From contig JADZEB010000024.1 of NCBI GenBank assembly GCA_020850755.1, forward strand, positions 1-64,000: a stretch of 64,000 nucleotides of DNA, in the 5' to 3' direction. Shown piece by piece: positions 38,201 to 46,460 of this stretch; the first letter of the stretch is position 1, and each line of letters starts with the position of its first letter. A program made the position numbers and the translations under genes. The notes under the pieces were generated by a model. That model was not told the DNA's origin. It was given only the letters and a program-made list of their open reading frames with translations, and did not search any database. Source of the stretch: Alphaproteobacteria bacterium (lineage in GTDB: Bacteria > Pseudomonadota > Alphaproteobacteria > Acetobacterales > Acetobacteraceae).

Positions 38201-38373
38201 TGCGCGAGGCGCAGGTGGGCATGCTGGACAGCGCCGGCACCGGCCCCAACCCGGCTGGCTGGGCGCATCCCTTCTACTGGGCGCCCTTCGTGTTCGTGGG
38301 TGCCACGGGCGGCGGCGCGGCACCGGCTGCCGCGCCCGCGGCGGCGGCGGCACGCGCGGCCGCCGGCGGCTAG
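35257..38373 (+). CDS. CHAT-domain (caspase-like) protein with TPR region, putative lipoprotein
   Basis: The 1,038-residue protein begins with a hydrophobic segment ending SLAAAC (Cys20), a weak lipobox, so it is probably membrane-anchored and extracytoplasmic. An unrecognised Cys-containing domain follows (about 45-165), then TPR-like helices (about 210-330; YNAEENFAAAEESFRDAL, QGRFAEAEELFVRAD) and further helical repeats. The C-terminal CHAT peptidase domain (about 690-1015) retains both catalytic residues, H870 in HFAAHA and C920 in LLSACNTAG. CHAT proteins are often encoded beside filamentous-haemagglutinin genes in bacteria. Target unknown; processing or release of TpsA is a hypothesis. 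Confidence 0.9.
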   Translation: MTRSTTWLGLLLAGSLAAACAGGSGAGSGGAGEGGRERVASGPAGQTQVGEACTWRSGRGDAAIGARATYEVLCGSWREPSARIFVVDDMNAAALRQAAQMGGWSQYLGQRAFCEAGQDGRILGDVSAVVYPCRRRNGGVPHLALAASVGGQTYLADGVQTALPAIEATIGQAAGRSVGTAARGASATDILATRFRGQFGSGDIERYQGLMRVGARYNAEENFAAAEESFRDALALHQRLFGRDNPEQTDAVIHLALQISNQGRFAEAEELFVRADRLAQAVADPLLKARHVHYRAGHAANQGRVADALRLADTAEASYLRAAPRLTTIAEQARTRRAAEGSVALAGRTRGFDPRESPMEFEQSLVVDPTTQMAAQGLAEVNRLRAVLANRDGDYGRGRMLAGRAAGLLDTLGIDPGGARWRAVRVAGLGAAGMGDVPAAVGELSQSAAGLATALPDTPPLAKNLLERGAALARAGDSGIALSSFRDGASILRSRRASAPIATLFPYMERLHAEGERGIGTPTALHAEMFEASQLATGGITAGFIAQAAVRLGAGDQRVRELQDASNRLTDLYAQRDNAAATGKSAAEVAEIDRSIQEWDRRRAEAEAQVQASLPNYFQLVGTQVTAREVQEALRENEAFLSIVLGPARGFGFLIRRDSVTAYPVPLSLDEADRAVERLRAAFTPGADGRLPNFDVAASHDLYRRLIGPVGARLQGIESLTIATTGALQSLPFALLVKEAPPAIADATDYRRVAWLVRDHAMAYVPAPQSFVTLRRARPSAAPRRYVGFGDFIPIGRDAAQRAFPDPNCRSDIQALTELGRLPQTAAEIRIAGRRLNAAADAVSLGRDFTKGRVLRGGLEQYRIVHFAAHALLPSELRCMNEPVILTSLGAGRDAKDALLTAGEVVNLKLDADLVLLSACNTAGPDGRSAGEAFSGLARAFFFAGTRGLLASHWAVADESTALMVLETVLLVDAGGATPDVLREAQVGMLDSAGTGPNPAGWAHPFYWAPFVFVGATGGGAAPAAAPAAAAARAAAGG

Positions 38374-38584
38374 GGCAGGGCTCTGTCATGGGCGTCGGCG
38401 CGACCGCCGGCGCCATGGGATCGCCCCTGCATTGTGATCTAACCCCCCGGCGGTGGTCGAGCGCCCGCCTTTCAACCTGGGAACGATAGCCGCGCCAAGG
38501 CGTTACGCTTCAGTGACGTTTCGCGTGCCATGACGCGCGGCGCGGACCCTGTGGCGGTTGCTCCGCAGGCACTTCGGCTGATAA

Positions 38585-38608
38585 CATCCCGCAATGAGGG
38601 GCGGGATG
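38585..38608 (+). terminator. Hairpin between the CHAT gene and the OmpA pair
   Basis: CATCCCGC (38585-38592) and GCGGGATG (38601-38608) form a perfect 8-base stem with an 8-base loop. There is no T-tract, so it may be a weak terminator or part of the leader of the next gene, which starts at 38662. The rest of 38374-38661 shows no gene. Confidence 0.35.
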
Positions 38609-38661
38609 ACAACGCCAACAGCATTTCATGCGCCCGTCACGCGGGCGCGAGGAAGGACAGG

Positions 38662-39423
38662 ATGATCAACCTCACTCGGCTTCCCATGGGGCTTCTGATG
38701 GGCGCGGCGATCGCCGTGATGGCGCTGCCGGCTGCGGCCCAGGTGGTGGACCGCACCGGCCAGGGCCGCGTCTCGCGCTGCGACCTGTTCCGCGATCTCG
38801 GCCGCGCCCTGCCGCCGGAATGCGGCGGCAGCGGCCCCGCCGCCAGCGGCGAGCAGACGCGCGGGCGCATCGTGATCGGCCGCCCGGACCGCAACGCGCC
38901 GCCAGCCGCCCAGCCCACCGCGACCGCGCCGCGCCAGGTGCCCTCGCCCACCACCTCCGCCGCGCCGCGCCAGGCGGCGGCCCCGGCCGCGCCTGCACCG
39001 GCGCCGATGGCGGCACCGTCGCCGATGGCCGCCCCCGTCGCCGCGCCACAGCCGGCAGCGATGCCCGCCCCGACGCGGGAAACCCCGCGCACGGTGGCGC
39101 TGATGGTGCAGTTCGAGCTCGGCTCGGCCAAGCTCACGCCCAGCGCGCAGCGCACGCTCGACGATCTCGCCGCGGTAATCCAGGCCAACGCTTCGGACCG
39201 CTTCGTGATCGAGGGCCACACCGATGCCCGCGGTTCGGATGCGCTGAACCAGGAACTGTCCGAACAGCGCGCCCAGTCGGCGATCGACTATCTGGCCAAC
39301 CGCCACGGGATCGAGCGCAACCGGCTGGAAGCGCGCGGCTATGGCCGTTCGCGGCCGCTGGTGGCATCGGATCCCTACAATCCGCGCAATCGACGGGTCC
39401 AGGTTTCCAACGTAGGCTCGTAG
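38662..39423 (+). CDS. OmpA-domain envelope protein, first of a paralogous pair
   Basis: The 253-residue protein has a signal peptide (GLLMGAAIAVMALPAAAQ) and a short Cys-bounded motif (RCDLFRDLGRALPPEC). A TRGRIVIGRPD segment follows, then an Ala/Pro-rich linker, and a C-terminal OmpA peptidoglycan-binding domain (about 145-253; VIEGHTDARGSDALN, RLEARGYGRSRP, NRRVQV). It should sit in the periplasm holding the cell wall. The start at 38662 follows AGGAAGGA (38650-38657). It belongs to a tandem pair located between the two-partner module and the second T6SS half. Role unknown. Confidence 0.88.
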   Translation: MINLTRLPMGLLMGAAIAVMALPAAAQVVDRTGQGRVSRCDLFRDLGRALPPECGGSGPAASGEQTRGRIVIGRPDRNAPPAAQPTATAPRQVPSPTTSAAPRQAAAPAAPAPAPMAAPSPMAAPVAAPQPAAMPAPTRETPRTVALMVQFELGSAKLTPSAQRTLDDLAAVIQANASDRFVIEGHTDARGSDALNQELSEQRAQSAIDYLANRHGIERNRLEARGYGRSRPLVASDPYNPRNRRVQVSNVGS

Positions 39424-39521
39424 AGGGGCCGGCTCGGCCCTGCGGGGCCCGGCCGGGCGCGGGCGCAGGATGCGTCCGCACCAATCGGGTCCCTCGGGGC
39501 CGCAGAACAGGAGGGCTAGTC

Positions 39522-40262
39522 ATGTACGACGCAGATCGCAAGGTCCGCCGTCGCGGACGCGACCGGACTGCCCCCGGCTTCGGCCGCGCCACCCTGCTGT
39601 CGCTGGCTGCACTCGGCCTCGGCGCCGCGCTTGCCGCCAGCGCGCCGGCCGCCGCCCAGCAGCGCCCGTCGAGCGTGAGCCCGGTCGAGCGCTGCGACCT
39701 GTTCCGCGAGCTCGGCCGCACCCTGCCGCCCGAGTGCCAGACACCGGGCATGGCCCCGGCGCCGGCCACGGGCGGGGTGCAGACGCGCGGGCGCATCGTC
39801 ATCGGCCGGCCCGACACGGCAACACCGCGGGCGGGCCAGACCACCAGCACCCCCAGCCGCCCGCCGGTGGCAACCCCCGGCATGCCCGCCACCTCGATGC
39901 CCGGCACCGCACCGCCCCCGACCATCCGCACGGTCGGTCTGTTGATCACCTTCGCGCTCGGCTCGGCCGAGCTGAGCGCCGAGGCGCAGGACCTGCTCGA
40001 CACCCTGGCCGAGGTGATCATCGCCAACCCCTCCGACCGGTTCGTGATCGAGGGCCACACCGATGCCCGCGGTTCGGACGCGCTGAACTTCGCCCTGTCC
40101 GAGCGGCGGGCGCGGGCGGCGCTGGACTACCTGGCCGGCCGGCACGGCATAGACCGCAGCCGGCTCGAGGCGCGCGGCTATGGCCGCACCCGCCCGATCA
40201 TCCCGCAAGACCCCTATGACGGGCGCAACCGCCGCGTCCAGGTCGGCAATCTCGGTTCCTGA
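39522..40262 (+). CDS. OmpA-domain envelope protein, second of a paralogous pair
   Basis: This 246-residue paralogue of the preceding gene has the same architecture: signal peptide (ALAASAPAAAQ), RCDLFRELGRTLPPEC, TRGRIVIGRPD, a Pro/Thr-rich linker and an OmpA domain (VIEGHTDARGSDALN, RLEARGYGRTRP). The N-region before the signal helix is long and basic. AGGAGGG (39509-39515) precedes the ATG. The two genes are 98 bases apart and clearly arose by duplication. The linker is the least conserved part. Confidence 0.88.
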   Translation: MYDADRKVRRRGRDRTAPGFGRATLLSLAALGLGAALAASAPAAAQQRPSSVSPVERCDLFRELGRTLPPECQTPGMAPAPATGGVQTRGRIVIGRPDTATPRAGQTTSTPSRPPVATPGMPATSMPGTAPPPTIRTVGLLITFALGSAELSAEAQDLLDTLAEVIIANPSDRFVIEGHTDARGSDALNFALSERRARAALDYLAGRHGIDRSRLEARGYGRTRPIIPQDPYDGRNRRVQVGNLGS

Positions 40263-40351
40263 TCGCTCCCGACGTCGTCGGCCAGGCCACCGCCAAAGCC
40301 GGCATCCGGACAACGGCCCCGCAACCCCGCAGCCAATGAGGCGCCGCCCGC

Positions 40352-41446
40352 ATGGCCTCGCCACCCACCCTTGATATCGATGCGCTGTTGGCGCCCATCG
40401 AGGGCGAGAAGCCCACGGGCATCGACATCCGCGAGGACGACAACGCCTCGGCCAGCTTCTACCAGATGCGCGACCTCCGGGCCGAGGCTCGCAGCACCGA
40501 GCGCAGCAACGAGACGATCGAGGCGGAATCGGGCGAGATGCTGCCCCCGCCCCTGCAATGGACCGAGCTGGCCGAGCTCTGCGAGCAGGTGCTGAAGGAG
40601 ACCACGAAGGATTTCGAGGTCGCCTGCTGGCTGATCGAGGCCAAGCTGCGGCTGGACGGCTTCGCCGGGCTGCGGGATTCGGTCAAGCTCGCCACCGGGC
40701 TCGTGACCCAGTACTGGGACGATCTGCACTCGATGAAGGACGAGGAGGATCCGGGGGCCAAGGGCCAGCCGATCGCCTCGTTGAACGGCGTCGATGGCGA
40801 GGGCGCGCTGCTGACGCCCCTGCGCCGCGTCAAGCTGACGCCGGACCAGAGCCCCGGCCCCTTCGCCTACTGGAACTGCGAGATGCGCCAGCGTGCCGGC
40901 ACGCTGGGCGAGGCCGAGGCGGTGGCGCAGGGCGCCCCGCGCGGCTTCTATCGCACCCTGCTCCAGGATCTCGGCCAGGCACGCGAGGCAGTGGACGCGC
41001 TGGCCGAGACGCTGCGCGAGAAGATGGGCCCGATGATGCCGCCCATCAGCCAGATCCGGCAGATGCTGCAGAAGATCGACGAGATGGCCCGCCTGATCGC
41101 CGGGCCGCGCGCCGCCGAGGCGAACGAGACGGCGGAAGGCGGTGAAGGCGGCGAGGGCGGGGGCGAGGGGGCTGGAACCGGCGGCGAGGGCGGCAGCGTT
41201 GGCCTGGCCCGGCCGGGCGAGTTCCGCACCCGCGACCAGGCGCTGGACATGCTCCTGCACGTCGCCCGCTTCTTCCGCGAGCGCGAGCCCCAGTCCCCGA
41301 TCGCCTACACGCTGGAGGATCTGGTCCGCCGTGCCCAGATGCCGCTGGCCGACCTTCTGAACGAATTGCTGGAGGGCGACACCGGCATACGCAACCGCAT
41401 CCTGATGGCGGCCGGCATCAAGCCGCCGGAACCGCCAACCGAGTGA
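40352..41446 (+). CDS. tssA: T6SS assembly protein TssA (ImpA)
   Basis: The 364-residue protein begins with an ImpA N-terminal domain (about 1-130; LLAPIEGEKPTGIDIREDDNA and LQWTELAELCEQVLKETTKDFEVACWLIEAKLRLDGFAGL, split here by other residues). An acidic Gly/Glu-rich linker (about 265-290) precedes a short C-terminal helical domain (FFREREPQSPIAYTLEDLVRRA is the family ending). TssA caps and primes sheath/tube polymerisation at the baseplate. It heads the second T6SS run, tssA-tssB-tssC-tssC2-tagJ-tssE-tssF-tssG, 90 bases after the OmpA pair. Confidence 0.93.
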   Translation: MASPPTLDIDALLAPIEGEKPTGIDIREDDNASASFYQMRDLRAEARSTERSNETIEAESGEMLPPPLQWTELAELCEQVLKETTKDFEVACWLIEAKLRLDGFAGLRDSVKLATGLVTQYWDDLHSMKDEEDPGAKGQPIASLNGVDGEGALLTPLRRVKLTPDQSPGPFAYWNCEMRQRAGTLGEAEAVAQGAPRGFYRTLLQDLGQAREAVDALAETLREKMGPMMPPISQIRQMLQKIDEMARLIAGPRAAEANETAEGGEGGEGGGEGAGTGGEGGSVGLARPGEFRTRDQALDMLLHVARFFREREPQSPIAYTLEDLVRRAQMPLADLLNELLEGDTGIRNRILMAAGIKPPEPPTE

Positions 41447-41543
41447 ATCACGCCCGGCCCGGGCGTCCTGCTGCAGGCATCCCGGCAATGCGCCGGGCCC
41501 GATTGCAGCGCCGCCCGGGCCGGACATGAAATCGCAGGCTGCA

Positions 41544-41578
41544 TTACCCGCGGGCCTGCGCTATCATTCCGCGGGTAA
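41544..41578 (+). promoter_or_regulatory. Perfect inverted repeat upstream of tssB, candidate operator
   Basis: TTACCCGCGG (41544-41553) and CCGCGGGTAA (41569-41578) are exact complements, 15 bases apart. A TATCAT (41562-41567) inside the spacer could be a -10. The repeat ends 42 bases before the tssB ATG. GGGGAGG (41607-41613) provides a strong ribosome site, consistent with high expression of sheath subunits. Confidence 0.5.
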
Positions 41579-41620
41579 ACTATTCCCGTTCCTTCATGGA
41601 GAGAGAGGGGAGGCGCAAAC

Positions 41621-42127
41621 ATGGCGTCGACACAAGAGAAACTCGACCGGGTCCGCAAGCCCCGCGTCCACATCAAGTACGAAGTCGAAACAGAAGGCGC
41701 GATGGTCGAGAAGGAGCTGCCCTTTGTCGTGGGCGTGCTCGGCGACTTCTCCGGCGATCCGACCTCGAAGCTGCCCGAACTGCGCGACCGCAAGTTCGTG
41801 CAGATCGACCGCGACAACTTCAACAAGATCCTGGAGCGCATGGCGGTCGGCCTGAACATGAAGGTGAAGAACACCTTGGCCGACGATGGTTCCGAGATGC
41901 CGGTCAACTTGAAGTTCAACTCGATGGACAATTTCGAGCCCGGCCGCATCGTCGAGCAGGTCGAGCCGCTGCAGCGCCTCAAGGACGCCCGCGACAAGCT
42001 GCGCGACCTCCTGGCGAAGGCGGACCGCTCGGAGGATCTCGAGCAGCTGCTCGAGAAGATCCTGTCCGACGAGGCCGCTCTCAAGAAGCTGTCGGACGAA
42101 GTGAAGTCGAAGGGCGGGGAGGGCTGA
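41621..42127 (+). CDS. tssB: T6SS contractile sheath small subunit TssB (VipA/ImpB)
   Basis: The 168-residue protein has the family features [15 protein letters not shown]-like start ([11 protein letters not shown]), [33 protein letters not shown] and a C-terminal helix. It pairs with TssC to build the contractile sheath in the cytoplasm. It is preceded by a strong Shine-Dalgarno sequence and an inverted repeat and followed after three bases by tssC, so the two sheath subunits are tightly coupled. Normal length. Confidence 0.97.
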   Translation: MASTQEKLDRVRKPRVHIKYEVETEGAMVEKELPFVVGVLGDFSGDPTSKLPELRDRKFVQIDRDNFNKILERMAVGLNMKVKNTLADDGSEMPVNLKFNSMDNFEPGRIVEQVEPLQRLKDARDKLRDLLAKADRSEDLEQLLEKILSDEAALKKLSDEVKSKGGEG

Positions 42128-42130
42128 GCC

Positions 42131-43612
42131 ATGGCCAAGGCTGAAACCGAAGCACAAGGCGCAGCTGCCGCCACGACCGAAGAGGCGGCCGGCTCGCTTC
42201 TCGAACAGGCGATCGGCGCGACCAAGCAGACCGAGCGCGAGGTCGCCGAGGATCTGTTGAAGACCCTGACCGAGCAGGCGCTGGCCGGCACGGTCACCTT
42301 CTCGAAGAACCTCACCCAGACCATCCGCAAGGCGGTTGCCGCGATCGACGCCAAGATCAGCAAGCAGCTGGCCGAGATCATGCACAACCCCAAGTTCCTG
42401 CAGCTTGAGGGCAGCTGGCGCGGCCTGCACCACCTGGTCATGAACAGCGAGACCGGCCAGACGCTGAAGATCCGAGTGCTGAACATCAGCAAGCGGCAGC
42501 TTCTGAACGACTTCAACAAGGCGACCGAGTTCGACCAGACCGCCCTGTTCAAGAAGATCTACGAGAACGAGTTCGGGTCACCGGGCGGCGAGCCCTACGC
42601 CTCCATGATCGGTGACTACGAGTTCACCAACCACCCGGACGATATCGACCTGTTGCGCGGCATTTCGGGCGTGGCGGCCTCTGCCTTCGCCCCCTTCATC
42701 TCGGCCGCGAGCCCGAAGCTGTTCGAGCTCGATGACTGGCAGAAGATGAAGGATGTCCGCGACCTCGCCATGGTCTTCGAGGGTCCGAAATACTCGAAGT
42801 GGCGTTCCTTCCGCGAGTCGGAGGATTCGCGCTTCGTCACGCTCACCATGCCGCGTTCGCTCGCCCGGCTGCCCTATGGGTCCGAGACCAAGCCGATCGA
42901 CGAGTTCGACTATGAGGAGCATGATCCCGGCAAGGCGCTCCAGCACGACCATTATTGCTGGATGAACACCGCCTATGTCATGGGCACGCGCCTGACCGAT
43001 GCCTTCTCGAAGTACGGCTTCTGCACCGCGATCCGCGGCGCCGAGGGCGGCGGCAAGGTCGAGAACCTGCCGACGCACACCTTCCAGTCGGACGATGGCG
43101 ACCTCGACGCCAAGTGCCCGACCGAGGTGGGCATCACCGACCGGCGCGAGAAGGAGCTGTCCGATCTCGGCTTCCTGCCGCTCTGCCACTACAAGAACAC
43201 CGACTATGCCGTGTTCTTCGGTGCGCAGACCACGCAGAAGCCGAAGAAGTACGACCGGCCGGAAGCCACCGCCAACGCGGCCATCTCGGCGCGTCTGCCA
43301 TACATGATGGCAACAAGCCGGTTCGCGCACTACCTCAAGATCATGGCGCGCGACAAGATCGGCTCGTTCATGGAGGTGTCGGACTGCGAGAAGTGGCTCA
43401 ATCGCTGGATCACGAACTATGTGAACGGCAATGAGAACGCCGACGCGGTGACCAAGGCGCGCTACCCGTTGCGCGAAGCCAAGGTGCTGGTGCAGGAAGT
43501 GCCCGGCAAGCCCGGCTCCTACAACGCGGTGGCCTATCTGCGGCCCTGGCTGCAGATGGAGGAACTCACCACCTCGCTCCGCATGGTCGCGCGCATCCCG
43601 CAGAAGGCCTGA
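42131..43612 (+). CDS. tssC: T6SS contractile sheath large subunit TssC (VipB/ImpC)
   Basis: The 493-residue protein contains the conserved blocks [57 protein letters not shown] and [16 protein letters not shown]. TssC and TssB form the helical sheath whose contraction drives the inner tube outward. Full length. It starts three bases after tssB. The protein is Lys-richer than its neighbours, as usual for a highly expressed gene. Confidence 0.97.
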   Translation: MAKAETEAQGAAAATTEEAAGSLLEQAIGATKQTEREVAEDLLKTLTEQALAGTVTFSKNLTQTIRKAVAAIDAKISKQLAEIMHNPKFLQLEGSWRGLHHLVMNSETGQTLKIRVLNISKRQLLNDFNKATEFDQTALFKKIYENEFGSPGGEPYASMIGDYEFTNHPDDIDLLRGISGVAASAFAPFISAASPKLFELDDWQKMKDVRDLAMVFEGPKYSKWRSFRESEDSRFVTLTMPRSLARLPYGSETKPIDEFDYEEHDPGKALQHDHYCWMNTAYVMGTRLTDAFSKYGFCTAIRGAEGGGKVENLPTHTFQSDDGDLDAKCPTEVGITDRREKELSDLGFLPLCHYKNTDYAVFFGAQTTQKPKKYDRPEATANAAISARLPYMMATSRFAHYLKIMARDKIGSFMEVSDCEKWLNRWITNYVNGNENADAVTKARYPLREAKVLVQEVPGKPGSYNAVAYLRPWLQMEELTTSLRMVARIPQKA

Positions 43613-43927
43613 ACCGGTGCGGTGCGCCGTCGTGGCGGGGCCGGCAGGCCCTCGCCGCGGCGGCGCGCTCCGGTTTGCAGTCATGCCTGCACGGCCATCC
43701 TGGCAAGGAGCGGCCAAGGATACTCTCGCCGCGATGGCGGCGGCCGCGTCGCCGGGCCCGATTGGCGGCGCCCACGCCGGCACCTTTGCCACCACGATTG
43801 CTGAACGGCGCCCGCTTTCGCCGGGCGCACCTTCACGTCATGGGCGCGCGTCGCGTTGGCGCACGTCCCGCTGGCGCAGATCGGGCCGGCACCCCAATCA
43901 CCGGGCCGCCAGGCCGCGAGACCCGCG
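43613..43927 (+). other. 315-base gap inside the T6SS operon
   Basis: An open frame (43617-43931, or from 43684) ends in a TGA that overlaps the next gene's ATG, so a small coupled protein is formally possible. Its sequence is Arg/Pro/Ala-rich without a recognisable domain, so I do not call it a gene. Otherwise nothing is seen. It is the longest gap within this run. Confidence 0.4.
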
Positions 43928-45532
43928 ATGACCGACCAGCCCGAGCCTCCCCCGCCCCCGGACGGCGATCCGTTCGGCACCGGCCTGCTTGAGGCGGCGC
44001 TGGCCAATACCGCGGCCGCGACCACCGACCCGTCGCCGCCCGATCCGTCAACGCCCGATCCGTCAACGCCCGATCCCTTGGCGCCGGCACCGGCCGGGAC
44101 CGGCCCGGCGCTTCCCGCCGCCGCGCTTCCCGCCGCCTCCCTGGCCGGTCCCGCCGCCCTGCCGCAGCGTCGCGCCGACGACGAGGAGGCCGCGATCCGC
44201 CGCCGGCGCTTCGCCATCGCCGCAACCAGGGCCGACCGCGTCATCGCCATGATCGACCGCATCCTGGCCCGGCAGGTCAACGAGATCATCCATCATCCGC
44301 GTTTCCAGAAGCTCGAAGCCTCCTGGCGCGGGCTGCAATGGCTGGTCGCGCAATCCGATGGCGCGCGCGACGTTGTGGTGCGCGTGATGAACATGAGCTG
44401 GGCCGAGGTCGCGCGCGATTTCGACCGCGCGCTGGAGTTCGACCAGAGCCAGCTCTTCCAGAAGATCTACACCGAGGAGTTCGACACGCCCGGCGGCACG
44501 CCCTATGGCCTGCTGATCTGCGACTACGAGGTGAGCCAGCATCCGCGCGACGTGGCGGCGCTGCGCTCCCTTGCCGGGGTGGCCGCCGCGTCCTTCGCGC
44601 CGGCGATCCTGTCCGCCTCGCCCCGGCTGTTCCAGATCGAGCATTTCCGTGCGCTTCTGCCGCATCTCGATCTGGCCGGGCTGTTCCGCCGCCCCGACTA
44701 CACGGCATGGAACAGCCTGCGCAAGATGGACGATTCGCGCTTCCTCGGCATAACCCTGCCGCGCGTGGTGATGCGCCTGCCCTACAAGGCCGACGGCACG
44801 CGCCGCGACGGCTTCGTCTTCGACGAGCATCACTGGCAAGACGAGGGCGCGGGCTGGCTGTGGGGCAGCGCCGCCTGGGCCTTCGGGGCGATCGTGATCC
44901 GCTCCTTCTCCACCTATGGCTGGTTCGGCGATCTGCGCGGCACCCAGCGCGACCGCGCCGCGAGCGGGCTGGTAAACGCGTTGCCGACGCCCTATTTCGA
45001 GACCGACCGGCCCGGCGTGGCCATCCGCCACCCGGTCGAGATGCAGATAACCGAGCGCCAGGAACGCGAATTGTCCGAGCTGGGCTTCATTCCGCTGCAG
45101 GCGGCGCGCATGACGCCCTATCTGGTGTTCCACTCGAACCAGTCGGTGCAGATGCCGCAGCGCTACGACCGGCCGGCGGCGCGCGCCAACGCCAAGCTGT
45201 CCTCGATGCTGCAGCAGATCTTCTGCGCCGCGCGCTTTGCCCACTTCCTCAAGGTCATCGTGCGCGACAAGGTGGGCAGCTTCCTGACCGCGCGCGAGAT
45301 CGAGATGCAGCTCCAGAACTGGCTGACCAGCTACTGCATGGCCAATGATTCCGCCTCGCTGGAGACCAAGGCGCTCTATCCGCTGCGCGACGGCCGCGTC
45401 GAGGTGCGCGAGCTGCCCGGCAAGCCCGGACACTATGCCTGCGTTGCGCATCTGCAACCGCAGTTCCAGCTCGACGAGGTGTCGACCGTGTTCCGCCTCG
45501 TCACCCAGCTTGCCCCGCGCGCCGCCGCGTAA
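43928..45532 (+). CDS. Second TssC-family protein (ImpD/TssC40-like)
   Basis: This 534-residue TssC paralogue has matching blocks: LEASWRGLQWLVAQSDG, GTPYGLLICDYEV, SRFLGITLPR, TERQERELSELGFIPL and FAHFLKVIVRDKVGSF. The first 85 residues are extra: acidic and Pro-rich with DPS/DPL repeats (SPPDPSTPDPSTPDPL) and a DPFG motif. Alphaproteobacterial imp clusters such as that of Agrobacterium carry two TssC proteins side by side. The role of the second is less defined (sheath end or baseplate-associated variant). A TTG at 43856 would extend it by 24 residues, but this is less likely. Confidence 0.9.
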   Translation: MTDQPEPPPPPDGDPFGTGLLEAALANTAAATTDPSPPDPSTPDPSTPDPLAPAPAGTGPALPAAALPAASLAGPAALPQRRADDEEAAIRRRRFAIAATRADRVIAMIDRILARQVNEIIHHPRFQKLEASWRGLQWLVAQSDGARDVVVRVMNMSWAEVARDFDRALEFDQSQLFQKIYTEEFDTPGGTPYGLLICDYEVSQHPRDVAALRSLAGVAAASFAPAILSASPRLFQIEHFRALLPHLDLAGLFRRPDYTAWNSLRKMDDSRFLGITLPRVVMRLPYKADGTRRDGFVFDEHHWQDEGAGWLWGSAAWAFGAIVIRSFSTYGWFGDLRGTQRDRAASGLVNALPTPYFETDRPGVAIRHPVEMQITERQERELSELGFIPLQAARMTPYLVFHSNQSVQMPQRYDRPAARANAKLSSMLQQIFCAARFAHFLKVIVRDKVGSFLTAREIEMQLQNWLTSYCMANDSASLETKALYPLRDGRVEVRELPGKPGHYACVAHLQPQFQLDEVSTVFRLVTQLAPRAAA

Positions 45533-45571
45533 GGGGCGCCAACGATCAAGGCTTCGCCACAGGAGGGTTCC

Positions 45572-46399
45572 GTGACCATCAGCACCAAGGATCTTTTCAG
45601 CGCCGGCGCGCTGACCGAGGCGATCGAGGCCCAGAACGCTGTGGTGCGCGCCAAGCCCACCGACTATGACGCGCGCGCCTTCCTGGCCGAGCTTCTGTGC
45701 TTCGCCGGCGAGTATGAGCGCGCCGACAAGCTGCTCGACTTCATCGGCACGCAGCGCCAGGACCTGGCGGTGGGCGTGGCGCTGTTCCGCCAGCTCATCC
45801 GCGCCTCGCTGGCGCGGCGCGAATGCTTCGAGCAGGGCCGCGCGCCCGAACTGATCGGCGAGATGACGCCCACCATCCGTGAGCTCCTGCGCGGGCAGCT
45901 GGCGCTGCGCACGGGCGATGCCGCCGAGGCGCGCGCCGCCTTCGCCGAGGCCGAGACGCTGCGCCCGCGCGCCCACGGCACCTGCAACGGCCATCATTTC
46001 GACGATCTGCGCGATGCCGACGATACGGTGGCCGGCGTGCTCGAGGTGCTGTCCTCGACCGGCAAGTATTTCTGGATCCCGATGGAGAACATCGCCTCGA
46101 TGGAACTGCGCAAGCCCGCCCGCTCGCGCGACGTGATGTGGCGGCGCGCCTTCCTGGAGGTACGCGGCGGCCCGGACGGGGAGGTCTATATCCCCAACAT
46201 CTACGCCACCCGCCCGCCGGTCGACGGCAAGGAGGCCGACGCCTTCCGCATGGGCCTGCAAACCGACTGGATCGGCCCCGAGGGCGGGCCGGTGCGCGGC
46301 ATCGGCCGGCGGCTCCTGCTGATCGGCGAGGAAGGCCGCACGCTGGAGGAGATCGAAACGCTGAAGGTCGAGAGCGCGACCGCCCCGGCGGCAGGCTGA
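45572..46399 (+). CDS. tagJ: T6SS accessory protein TagJ (ImpE)
   Basis: The 275-residue protein starts from a GTG with AGGAGGG at 45561-45567. The N-terminal half is helical TPR-like (AFLAELLCFAGEYERADKLLDFI). The C-terminal half carries the ImpE block CNGHHFDDLRDADD and YFWIPMENIASMEL. TagJ binds the sheath protein TssB in some T6SS and is typical of clusters with a PpkA/PppA control module. It is placed between the second TssC and tssE, as in other imp operons. Confidence 0.93.
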   Translation: MTISTKDLFSAGALTEAIEAQNAVVRAKPTDYDARAFLAELLCFAGEYERADKLLDFIGTQRQDLAVGVALFRQLIRASLARRECFEQGRAPELIGEMTPTIRELLRGQLALRTGDAAEARAAFAEAETLRPRAHGTCNGHHFDDLRDADDTVAGVLEVLSSTGKYFWIPMENIASMELRKPARSRDVMWRRAFLEVRGGPDGEVYIPNIYATRPPVDGKEADAFRMGLQTDWIGPEGGPVRGIGRRLLLIGEEGRTLEEIETLKVESATAPAAG

Positions 46400-46460
46400 A
46401 GGGCGCAGCCGCGCCCCGCCGCCACCGCCGCCACCAGCCCAGGAGAAGCCGCACCCGCCC

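Noticed and set aside
21387-40351. Mobile element carrying the TPS/CHAT/OmpA module
   Set aside because: No transposase, integrase, tRNA or flanking direct repeat was seen at either boundary, and base composition matches the surroundings, so I do not annotate a mobile element.
41447-41620. Sigma54 (-24/-12) promoter before tssB
   Set aside because: A GG and GC pair with roughly the right spacing exists near 41490, but the surrounding consensus is poor; the inverted repeat and TATCAT are better supported.
43617-43931. Small gene upstream of the second tssC
   Set aside because: The translation is Arg/Pro/Ala-rich without family features and no clear ribosome site, so it is left as a possibility only.
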